Notes under the pieces: model-generated
The model's input: only the letters and a program-made list of their open reading frames with translations
The model's database searches: none
Told to the model about the DNA's origin: nothing
Assembly (NCBI GenBank): GCA_030604345.1
Contig: JAUVWB010000119.1
Location: 1-5,934 of the forward strand
Origin: Desulfofustis sp.
Lineage (GTDB): Bacteria > Desulfobacterota > Desulfobulbia > Desulfobulbales > Desulfocapsaceae
Direction of reading: 5' to 3'
Length of the DNA: 5,934 nt
Shown here: positions 1 through 5,743 of the stretch, piece after piece
Position numbering within the stretch: position 1 is the first letter of the stretch
How the letters are laid out: the number at the start of each line of letters is the position of its first letter
Made by a program: the position numbers and the translations under genes

Positions 1-1553
1 AGGGCATCCACAGCGCAGCGACCACGCGAGGGCATCGCTTTCTGGCCCCGGAACCGGTCCCGGTAGCGGCTGCCGCCGAATACGAAGAGACCTTGCTGGG
101 CCGGTTCGTCATCGTCGATAGCGAACGGCGACGCCGGGCGGTGCAACAGGAGATCACCGCCGCGGTCGCCGCGGCGGGCATGGTCGCCGGAGCGACGGTG
201 GCGATCGATGAAACCCTGCTCGATACCGTTACCAATCTGGTGGAATATCCGTTCGGCGTATGCGGTCGGTTTGCTGAGAAGTTTCTGCAACTGCCGGACG
301 AGGTGCTCATTACCTCCATGCGCGAACATCAGAAGTCGTTTCCGGTGGTCGATGGCTCCGGGGCGCTACTGCCCGGATTCGTGGCGGTCAACAACACCCG
401 GGTCAAGCAGCCGGAACTCACGCGCACCGGTCACGAACGGGTGCTGCGGGCCCGGTTGGAGGACGCCTTCTTCTTTTTCCAGTCAGATCGCAAGACCAGA
501 CTGGCGGATCGGCTCGAAGCATTGTCCGGCATCATCTTTCAGGCCAAGCTCGGCACCATGCGGGAGAAGGTCGACCGGGTGGTCAAGCTGACCCGGCTGC
601 TGGCCGATCGCCTGGCCCCGGCCTTGGTGGACGAGGCCTGTCGTGGCGCCCTGCTGTGCAAGGCGGACCTGACCACCGACATGGTCGGCGAGTTTCCCAC
701 CCTGCAGGGTGTCATGGGCAGCGCTTACGCCGCCCATGATGGCGAGTCGGCCGTGGTTTGTCAGGCCATTCGCGAGCATTATCTGCCGTTGCGGGCCGGC
801 TCGGACCTGCCCGAAGGGGTGGTTGGAGCCCTGGTGGGGCTGGCCGATCGGATCGACACCGTTGCCGGTTGTTTCGGCATCGGCCAGGCCCCGACCGGAA
901 CCACTGATCCCTTCGGCCTGCGGCGCTTGGCGCTGGCGATCATCCACCTAGTGGTGCAGCGCGGCGCCCCGTTGTCGCTGACCGATATGTTCCGCAAGGC
1001 GCTCGCCCTCTACGGCGATCGGGTGGACGGCAGTGGTGCTACCGTGGAACAGGTGCTGCAGTTCATCAAGGGCCGCTTCGTCAACGACTGCACCGGTAAG
1101 GGAATGGACGCCCGGGCGGTGGACGCGGCCTGTTCGGTAGCCTTTGACGACATCAACGATTGCCTCAAGCGCATCGAAGCCCTGACCGAGATCAAAAGGC
1201 AGGCCTCGTTCGAGGTGCTGGCCGGGTCGTTCAAGCGAGTCAGAAACATCATCAAGGAGCATCAGGAGAGCGATATCAAGGTGTCGCTGCTGGCCGAACC
1301 GGCCGAGCGCAGCCTCTTCGAGGTCTACCAGGCGCTTGCTCAGAGCGGCGAGAAGCAGCTGGCGACGGCCGACTACCGGGGATTTCTCAAAGAGATGCTG
1401 GTGTTGAAGGAGCCGGTGGATCGCTTCTTTGACGAGGTGATGGTTATGGTCGAGGACGAGGCGGTGAAAAACAACCGGCTCAACCTGCTGGCGGCGATCA
1501 ATACCTTGATCCTGAACATTGGCGATATCTCACGGATGCACAGCGCTGGTTGA
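1..1553 (+). CDS. glyS: Glycyl-tRNA synthetase beta subunit, 5'-truncated by window edge
   Basis: Beta chain of the bacterial alpha2-beta2 glycyl-tRNA synthetase, a cytoplasmic enzyme that charges tRNA-Gly; the alpha chain (glyQ) carries the aminoacylation site and the beta chain binds tRNA. The frame is open from the first full codon at position 3 to TGA at 1551-1553, giving 516 visible residues against roughly 690 for the family, so about a quarter is missing on the left. A TTG at 93 could be taken as a start, but family sequence (TTRGHRFLAP) lies upstream of it, so it is internal. Recognisable segments include RLEDAFFFFQSDRK, FQAKLGTMREKVDRV, the HD-like stretch AYAAHDGES, LADRIDTVAGCFGIGQAPTG followed by DPFGLRRLAL, and the C-terminal DALR-type anticodon-binding region (KEPVDRFFDEVMVMVEDE, NRLNLLAAIN). 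No frameshift or internal stop is visible. glyQ is expected just upstream, outside the window. Confidence 0.97.
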   Translation, partial: GIHSAATTRGHRFLAPEPVPVAAAAEYEETLLGRFVIVDSERRRRAVQQEITAAVAAAGMVAGATVAIDETLLDTVTNLVEYPFGVCGRFAEKFLQLPDEVLITSMREHQKSFPVVDGSGALLPGFVAVNNTRVKQPELTRTGHERVLRARLEDAFFFFQSDRKTRLADRLEALSGIIFQAKLGTMREKVDRVVKLTRLLADRLAPALVDEACRGALLCKADLTTDMVGEFPTLQGVMGSAYAAHDGESAVVCQAIREHYLPLRAGSDLPEGVVGALVGLADRIDTVAGCFGIGQAPTGTTDPFGLRRLALAIIHLVVQRGAPLSLTDMFRKALALYGDRVDGSGATVEQVLQFIKGRFVNDCTGKGMDARAVDAACSVAFDDINDCLKRIEALTEIKRQASFEVLAGSFKRVRNIIKEHQESDIKVSLLAEPAERSLFEVYQALAQSGEKQLATADYRGFLKEMLVLKEPVDRFFDEVMVMVEDEAVKNNRLNLLAAINTLILNIGDISRMHSAG

Positions 1554-1560
1554 GGTTTAC

Positions 1561-1603
1561 AAACAAACGGGCTGCCCGGTTGAACCGGGCAGCCCGTTTG
1601 TTT
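1561..1603. terminator. Bidirectional intrinsic terminator between convergent genes
   Basis: A perfect 19-base-pair inverted repeat (arms 1561-1579 and 1585-1603) with a 5-base loop TTGAA. The GC-rich core is CGGGCTGCCCGG paired with CCGGGCAGCCCG. On the plus strand the stem runs into TTTGTTTTTCTC, and on the minus strand into TTTGTTTGTAA, so a U-tract is present in both directions. It starts 7 bases after the glyS stop and lies 37 bases beyond the stop of the convergent cytochrome gene. Shared termination of both genes is inferred from this geometry. Confidence 0.92.
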
Positions 1604-1640
1604 TTCTCAGATGTCGGCGAGGGAGACTCGCTTTCTCTGC

Positions 1641-2045
1641 TTACTGATGGCAGGGCTTGCAGCCTTTGAACACTTCAGCCAGGGCCGGGTTCTCCTCGGC
1701 CGCTTTCTTATGGCAGTCGCGGCAGTTCTTGTGGGCCGCATCCTTGTAAGTGGCGACTTCTTTGGGCAGGCCGGCGACACCGGAGTTATGGCAGGATTCG
1801 CACTTGGCGATTTCCATACCCTCGGTGTAGGGAACCTGCTTGCCGTCCTGGGCGCCATGATGACAATCAGCGCAGGTCGCTATTTCCTGATGCTTGGCAT
1901 GGGGGAAGACGGCCGGCTTCGGCTTTTTGGCCTTGTCGATCTCAGCCTGAAGGACCATGTCTGCCGGGCCGTTGTCGGCGATGACGATGCCGGCAAAGCC
2001 AAGACAGACGACAGCGAACACACAGCAAAGCACTTTTTTCATCAT
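1641..2045 (-). CDS. Periplasmic tetraheme cytochrome c3 (class III)
   Basis: Small exported electron carrier of the cytochrome c3 family, which in anaerobes typically links periplasmic hydrogenases or formate dehydrogenases to membrane redox complexes. The 134-residue product starts MMKKVL with a signal peptide and probable cleavage at VIA|DNG (after residue 23). Four CXXCH heme sites lie at residues 58-62, 82-86, 108-112 and 129-133. The remaining histidines are H49, H52, H63 and H105, giving eight in all, enough for four bis-histidine hemes. The order H-x2-H, CXXCHH, CXXCH, H, CXXCH, CXXCH matches the ligand order known for Desulfovibrio c3, except that the second and fourth sites are CXXCH and not CX4CH. 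The start is the ATG at 2045, 8 bases after AAAGGAG; an in-frame GTG at 2054 overlaps that ribosome site and is rejected. ATG at 2042 is the next in-frame alternative. Partner and physiological role cannot be read from the sequence. Confidence 0.93.
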   Translation of the reverse strand: MMKKVLCCVFAVVCLGFAGIVIADNGPADMVLQAEIDKAKKPKPAVFPHAKHQEIATCADCHHGAQDGKQVPYTEGMEIAKCESCHNSGVAGLPKEVATYKDAAHKNCRDCHKKAAEENPALAEVFKGCKPCHQ

Positions 2046-2053
2046 GATGACCA

Positions 2054-2060
2054 CTCCTTT
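2054..2060 (-). promoter_or_regulatory. Ribosome binding site of the cytochrome c3 gene
   Basis: AAAGGAG on the minus strand, 8 bases before the ATG at 2045. It decides the start: the upstream in-frame GTG (2052-2054) overlaps the end of this site and would have no ribosome site of its own. Confidence 0.8.
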
Positions 2061-2085
2061 CTTGAATTGATCTGCTCCGGTACTA

Positions 2086-2107
2086 CTGAACGATGATTCA
2101 TCTTCAG
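2086..2107. promoter_or_regulatory. Bulged dyad at the predicted cytochrome transcription start
   Basis: An imperfect inverted repeat: CTGAA (2086-2090) pairs with TTCAG (2103-2107), and GATG (2092-2095) pairs with CATC (2099-2102), with one unpaired C at 2091 and a 3-base loop ATT. It begins 3 bases downstream of the -10 box on the minus strand, so it covers the expected start site. It could be an operator or a 5'-end stem-loop that stabilises the message. Both are inference, and a nine-pair imperfect dyad can occur by chance. Confidence 0.3.
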
Positions 2108-2110
2108 CTG

Positions 2111-2139
2111 GTTATACCGGGTTATCGGGCGTATGTCAA
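2111..2139 (-). promoter_or_regulatory. Sigma-70-type promoter for the cytochrome c3 gene
   Basis: On the minus strand, TTGACA (2134-2139, a perfect -35 match) is followed by a 17-base spacer and TATAAC (2111-2116, five of six -10 positions). Transcription should begin near 2104, giving a leader of about 60 bases before the ATG at 2045. The element sits in the 152-base gap after the ccsA-type gene, so the cytochrome can be transcribed separately from resB-ccsA. Confidence 0.82.
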
Positions 2140-2197
2140 GAATCACTCCCGCTATTATTCGTTCTAATGGTTTGTATTTTCATGGAAAAAGATTGTT

Positions 2198-3028
2198 CTA
2201 CGCATAACTGTGCAGGCCGGAGAGCAAAAAGTTTACACCGTAGTAGGTGAAGATCACGGCCAGAAAACCGAGCAGCGATAACCAGGCAATGGCTCTGCCG
2301 CTGATGCCCCGGGTATACCTGATATGCAGCGTGAAGGCGTAGACGAACCAGGTGATCAGCGACCAGGTTTCCTTCGGGTCCCAGCTCCAGTAGGTGCCCC
2401 AGGCGGAGTTGGCCCAGACGGCGCCGGTGATGATCCCGGCGCTCAGCCAGATGAACCCGAAAATGAGGCACTTGTGGATGATGTCGTCCAGGGTCCGCAG
2501 CGCGGGGAACCGACCGGCGACGGCATCGTTGCCGGCGGTGAACGACTTGAGAAGATACATCAGCGCCAGGGCGGCGGCGATGGCAAAGGCGGCGTAGCCG
2601 ATGAAACAGGTGACCACGTGGGCGATCAGCCAGTTTGATTGCAAGGCCGGAACCAGCGGGTTGATCCCTTTGTCGATCGGCGCAAAAGAGGCGTAGACCA
2701 TGGCCAAAAAGGCCAGAGGCAAGGCAAAGGCGCCGATTACCCGAGTCTTGAACTTGAATTCTATGCCGAGATAGAGAATGACGATCACCCAGGCGAAAAA
2801 GACGACCGATTCGTACATGTTGGAGAGCGGCGCATGGCCGATGCCCATCTGGTAGGACTCGATCCATCGAAGCCCGAGGCCGGCGGTTTGAACCAGCAGC
2901 GCGCCGATGGTGAAAAGCGTGCCGGCCAGCGCGATTCGTTTGTTGTGGAAAACGAGCGCGGCGATATAGATCGCCGAGGCAAACAGATAGGTGAAGGTGG
3001 TGATGCCGAGAAGCTGTGAGCTGTCCAT
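2198..3028 (-). CDS. ccsA: System II cytochrome c biogenesis protein, CcsA/ResC type (often annotated CcsB)
   Basis: Integral membrane heme-handling subunit of the System II (Ccs/Res) machine, which moves heme across the cytoplasmic membrane and presents it for attachment to apocytochrome CXXCH sites. The 276-residue protein is mostly hydrophobic, with about eight membrane spans. The tryptophan-rich WWD motif is at residues 205-222 (W205, W210, W214, W216, D217, W222). Candidate heme-ligand histidines sit in conserved settings: H65 (GHAPLSNMYES), H137 (SNWLIAHV), H235 (AFTLHIR) and H273 (GLHSYA at the very C-terminus). The length is full for the family's small, unfused form. The ATG at 3028 follows AGAGGAG by 8 bases, and the stop is TAG at 2198-2200. 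It lies 36 bases downstream of resB, its obligate partner. Naming is inconsistent in the literature: the WWD subunit is ResC in Bacillus, CcsA in plastids and CcsB in one common protein-family name. Confidence 0.95.
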   Translation of the reverse strand: MDSSQLLGITTFTYLFASAIYIAALVFHNKRIALAGTLFTIGALLVQTAGLGLRWIESYQMGIGHAPLSNMYESVVFFAWVIVILYLGIEFKFKTRVIGAFALPLAFLAMVYASFAPIDKGINPLVPALQSNWLIAHVVTCFIGYAAFAIAAALALMYLLKSFTAGNDAVAGRFPALRTLDDIIHKCLIFGFIWLSAGIITGAVWANSAWGTYWSWDPKETWSLITWFVYAFTLHIRYTRGISGRAIAWLSLLGFLAVIFTYYGVNFLLSGLHSYA

Positions 3029-3036
3029 TCCAGGTA

Positions 3037-3043
3037 CTCCTCT
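3037..3043 (-). promoter_or_regulatory. Ribosome binding site of the ccsA-type gene
   Basis: AGAGGAG on the minus strand, 8 bases before the ATG at 3028. It lies inside the 36-base gap after the resB stop, so this gene has its own strong translation signal while probably sharing the resB transcript. Confidence 0.78.
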
Positions 3044-3064
3044 GGTTCGATCGGTGTCGGCTGA

Positions 3065-4390
3065 CTAACCGACGGTTGCGGTCCGCAGGTGTTGCTCGAG
3101 TTCACTCATGATGCGGGTGAACCCGGGACGATTTTTATTGGCCGATCCGGCCAACAGGACACTGCAGCCCGGCGCGGAATCGCTGACCAGCAGCCACACC
3201 CGCCGGTGGGAAAGGAAAAACGAGATATAAAGGCCGGCCAGCATCAAGGCGCAGCCGCCATATACCCACCAGACGCCGGGGTCCTTGGCCACCTGCAGGC
3301 CGGTGGCGTAGAGTTGTTTGGCCTGAACCAGGTAGTCGCTGCCGCCCAGGGTGAGCGGCAGCGTATCACCTTTTTCCAGCCATTCGCTGACCGGTTCCCC
3401 CTGGCCGTCACTGATCCAGAGCTTGGCGCCGACGATCGACTGGCCGATCGTTCGGGCGTTGATGATGCCGAAGCTGAGCCCGGCGTCGGGCCACTGTTCC
3501 TGCTGCTGAAAAGGGACGATAAAGCTCTTGCGCCGCTCGGCCGCTTTGTCCTCGATGGTGACCAGAAACTCCTGGAAGCCCTGGTAGCTTGATTGGTAGA
3601 AGGTGATGCCGCGATAGGTGAGCGGGTGGTTGACGCGGATGTCGGTGGTGAGGACTTCCTGGCCGTTTTCGATGATCGTCAGGCTGGAGACGTAATCTTT
3701 GGGGGCGCCGGTTTCATAGAAGTCCACGTCGAAGGTGTTGCAGCGGACGGTGAAACCCAGATCCTTGAACTCTTGTTTGCCGAACAGGGCGATGCGATCC
3801 CGTTCCATGGATTCGGGGATGACCATGCTGCCTTTGAAACCGCCGATACTACCGATGAAGCCGCCAAAGCAGATGATCAGGATGGAGAGGTGGACCAGGT
3901 AGGCGCCGGTCCTGCTCCATCGGCCTTTCTGGCCAAACAGCAGGGTGTGGGTGTCGGTGACCTTGCTGGTCGGTTGCCAGCCCTTCTGCTGCAGGGCCTC
4001 CAGGAGCCTGTGCACCGCCGTGTCGCGAGGACCATCAATCTGCCAACCGGTCTGGTGTGGGGTGCTTTTCAGTCGCTCCTCCGTCCACCGCAGCCCGTCG
4101 GCGGTGACCTGTTTCCAGGCGGCGGGGAAACGGTCGATGCTGCAGACGATAAGATTGACACAGAGCAGCAGGATCAAGCCGACGAACCACCAGGAGCCGT
4201 ACATGTCGACGATATCGAGTACCTGGAAAAGTTGGGCGGCCTGCGGACCGTAAGAGTCCACGTAGAACTCGATCGGCTTGTTCTGGGGGATGATGGTGCC
4301 GATGATCGAGGTGACGGCCAGAAGAGAGATGGTGACCAGGGCCAGCCGGACGGAGGCGAAGAAGTGCCAGAGTGAGTTGTCAGTGCTCAT
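3065..4390 (-). CDS. resB: System II cytochrome c biogenesis protein ResB (Ccs1)
   Basis: Membrane partner of CcsA/ResC in the cytochrome c synthetase complex. The 441-residue protein has the ResB layout: membrane spans at about residues 16-35, 67-86 and 163-184, a large extracytoplasmic domain from about 185 to 370, a fourth span at about 373-394, and a short C-terminal tail. Family-type segments include VNHPLTYRGITFYQSSYQG (253-271), DPGVWWVYGG (370-379) and SHRRVW (394-399). H167 in the third span and H395 after the fourth are candidate heme-contact residues. The start is the ATG at 4390. The open frame upstream contains no ATG, GTG or TTG before a TGA, so this start stands even though no good Shine-Dalgarno sequence precedes it. 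It is the first gene of the resB-ccsA pair. No thioredoxin-like reductant (ResA/CcsX) is encoded in the window. Confidence 0.95.
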   Translation of the reverse strand: MSTDNSLWHFFASVRLALVTISLLAVTSIIGTIIPQNKPIEFYVDSYGPQAAQLFQVLDIVDMYGSWWFVGLILLLCVNLIVCSIDRFPAAWKQVTADGLRWTEERLKSTPHQTGWQIDGPRDTAVHRLLEALQQKGWQPTSKVTDTHTLLFGQKGRWSRTGAYLVHLSILIICFGGFIGSIGGFKGSMVIPESMERDRIALFGKQEFKDLGFTVRCNTFDVDFYETGAPKDYVSSLTIIENGQEVLTTDIRVNHPLTYRGITFYQSSYQGFQEFLVTIEDKAAERRKSFIVPFQQQEQWPDAGLSFGIINARTIGQSIVGAKLWISDGQGEPVSEWLEKGDTLPLTLGGSDYLVQAKQLYATGLQVAKDPGVWWVYGGCALMLAGLYISFFLSHRRVWLLVSDSAPGCSVLLAGSANKNRPGFTRIMSELEQHLRTATVG

Positions 4391-4555
4391 TGAAAAGAAA
4401 CGGATATCTGTTGATTGACGGTATAATTCTTGAGGTAATCACCTGTAAGCGAGCAAACTACCACGGATGACCACTTTCGGCCACCGGTGACGAACTGCCA
4501 TCTAACCAGTTTTCCCCTTGATTGGAAAGGAAATTCTTAAATACCCGGGGCTTTT
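4391..4555. other. 165-base intergenic gap upstream of resB
   Basis: Lies between the radical SAM stop and the resB start, both on the minus strand. It is more AT-rich than the genes around it, as expected for a regulatory gap. No convincing -35/-10 pair was found on the minus strand and no GC-rich hairpin with a T-run follows the radical SAM stop, so read-through into resB cannot be excluded. An 8-base palindrome, CACCGGTG, lies at 4482-4489. A TATAAT on the plus strand (4422-4427) has no suitably spaced -35. Confidence 0.5.
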
Positions 4556-5587
4556 TCATATCCGTGAGCGGTGCTCTTCGTAGAGTAAACGGCGTTGCGC
4601 TTCGGGAAGGTTGAGAAACGCTCGGACTTCCCGGCGCATCTCCTCCAGGTCCGTATCCAGGCGGCCATGCACTTGAACCACGTTGTTGCTGTGATCGCAG
4701 GTCAAAAAGGTCGGTGACGGCTGCAGCAGATCCAGCAGGAGCGCCAATTCGAGGACGGTGCCTTCGGCGCTCTGCGGGGTAAAAGAGCCATCCGCTACCT
4801 GGGTCAGCAGGGGGCAGCCGGGAGCGCCGGAAACGGGATCGGGCTCATAGAGCCAGAGGCGCCGTATCCGGACAAACTGGGGCGTGAGCTGATTGATCAG
4901 GGCGGCGGTGCCGGTTATGTGCTGGCGCCATCGTTCGACGCCACCCAGTCCGAGCAGGACGTAGAACGACTGCTCGATGGCGGCCGCCCGCAACCAGGTG
5001 GATACGTCGGCGACCATCTGCGGCGATTGTCCCTTGCGCTGGAAACGCAGCACCTCCGCATCCCCAGACTCGAGGCCGAGGTGGATGCGGGTCAGACCGT
5101 GTTTGGCAAGGCGGTCAATGCCTGCTGTACCGATTTTTTTCAGCGTTGATACACGGGCGTAGCTGGTCACCTTTTTGGCTGGAAATGATTGGTAGAGCAG
5201 ATCGAGGACCCGGCAGATCAGATCTACCCCGGCATGAATCGGGTCGGCGTCGCCGAGAAACAGTTCTTCCGATTGGGGACGCCGCTCTTTCAGCAGCTGG
5301 ATGTCGCGGGCAATGTCGTCGTAGGTCCGGGCCGAGTAGCGGGGTTCACCGAGGTGGGAATAGATGCCGCAGAATCGGCACCGGTTCCAGTTGCATCCCC
5401 GGGTCACCCGGATCAAGGTGCTGCGCCATTCGCTGGGGGGACGGATGGTCGGCTGTTCCGGGAAACTGTCTGGCTGTCTGTTCATGATCGTCTGGTCTGC
5501 TGTGTCGCTGGTGGTTGCCGCAGAGGCGGTTAAGCCGGCCGGTCGTGATATCTTGGGCCGTGGCTGCTTCCGCTTATAGTAATTCAT
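4556..5587 (-). CDS. Radical SAM protein of unknown function, CX4CX2C cluster motif
   Basis: Predicted cytoplasmic enzyme that would bind a 4Fe-4S cluster and S-adenosylmethionine; the substrate is unknown. In the 343-residue model starting at ATG 5587, the cluster cysteines are C65, C70 and C73 (TRGCNWNRCRFCGIY), with four and not the usual three residues between the first two. Downstream are other radical SAM barrel landmarks: ELFLGDADPI (108-117), SYARVSTLKKI (142-152) and RIHLGLESGDAEVL (167-180) followed by KG at 185-186. These resemble the broad COG1032/Elp3-like radical SAM group, but no cobalamin-binding domain precedes the barrel. The C-terminal part (DHSNNVVQVHGRLDTDLEEM, 298-317) is probably a family-specific tail. 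The start is uncertain: neither M1 nor the alternative M35 (ATG 5485) has a clear ribosome site, and residues 1-53 look poorly conserved. The frame stays open further upstream, but only into the rpmB promoter and antisense to rpmB. Confidence 0.85.
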   Translation of the reverse strand: MNYYKRKQPRPKISRPAGLTASAATTSDTADQTIMNRQPDSFPEQPTIRPPSEWRSTLIRVTRGCNWNRCRFCGIYSHLGEPRYSARTYDDIARDIQLLKERRPQSEELFLGDADPIHAGVDLICRVLDLLYQSFPAKKVTSYARVSTLKKIGTAGIDRLAKHGLTRIHLGLESGDAEVLRFQRKGQSPQMVADVSTWLRAAAIEQSFYVLLGLGGVERWRQHITGTAALINQLTPQFVRIRRLWLYEPDPVSGAPGCPLLTQVADGSFTPQSAEGTVLELALLLDLLQPSPTFLTCDHSNNVVQVHGRLDTDLEEMRREVRAFLNLPEAQRRLLYEEHRSRI

Positions 5588-5618
5588 CTCGAAGAAGGGG
5601 CAAGCGTTGATAAATGTG

Positions 5619-5647
5619 TTGAAAAGTATCCATGAAAGCGGTAATAG
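5619..5647 (+). promoter_or_regulatory. Candidate promoter for rpmB
   Basis: TTGAAA (5619-5624, five of six -35 positions), a 17-base spacer, then TAATAG (5642-5647, only three of six -10 positions). It lies in an AT-rich stretch of the divergent gap and would give a leader of about 90 bases before the rpmB ATG. The spacing is ideal but the -10 is weak, so this is a moderate call. No equally good promoter was found for the divergent radical SAM gene. Confidence 0.45.
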
Positions 5648-5730
5648 TGATCTTTTGAGTTTTTCCCGCGAAACCTTTTCGAATCGAGTCGTCCCAGGCC
5701 CCCGCAAGAAGGGGCGGCGGCTCCGGATAT

Positions 5731-5737
5731 AAGGAGA
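5731..5737 (+). promoter_or_regulatory. Ribosome binding site of rpmB
   Basis: AAGGAGA precedes the ATG at 5744, with 7 bases between AAGGAG and the start. It decides between two in-frame ATGs: the one at 5738 is almost touching the ribosome site, so 5744 (MAKVCEIC) is the likely start. Confidence 0.85.
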
Positions 5738-5743
5738 ATGATC

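Noticed and set aside
93..95. TTG as the start of a 486-residue glyS product
   Set aside because: Family sequence continues upstream to the window edge, so the gene is simply cut off.
1611..2096. Plus-strand open frame of 161 codons over the cytochrome gene
   Set aside because: It is also the codon-aligned antisense of a gene with four CXXCH motifs and a signal peptide, it crosses the cytochrome promoter leader, and it begins immediately after the terminator.
2136..2867. Minus-strand 243-codon frame overlapping the ccsA-type gene
   Set aside because: Arginine- and histidine-rich shadow frame of the same strand; the other frame carries the WWD motif and membrane spans.
3089..4375. Two long plus-strand open frames (167 and 260 codons) in one reading frame, antisense to resB
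   Set aside because: They are in the codon-for-codon antisense frame of resB. In that frame a stop needs a TTA, CTA or TCA codon in resB, and these are rare in GC-rich genes. The products are low-complexity D/G/E-rich sequences with no recognisable domain, while the minus strand encodes a clear ResB.
4411..4427. Plus-strand promoter TTGATT...TATAAT
   Set aside because: Only 5 bases separate the two boxes, against about 17 needed, and no gene follows on that strand.
5692..5715. Possible ribosomal-protein leader structure before rpmB (CCCC ... GGGG)
   Set aside because: Only a 4-base-pair stem with an 8-base loop; too weak to call a regulatory leader without covariation from homologues.
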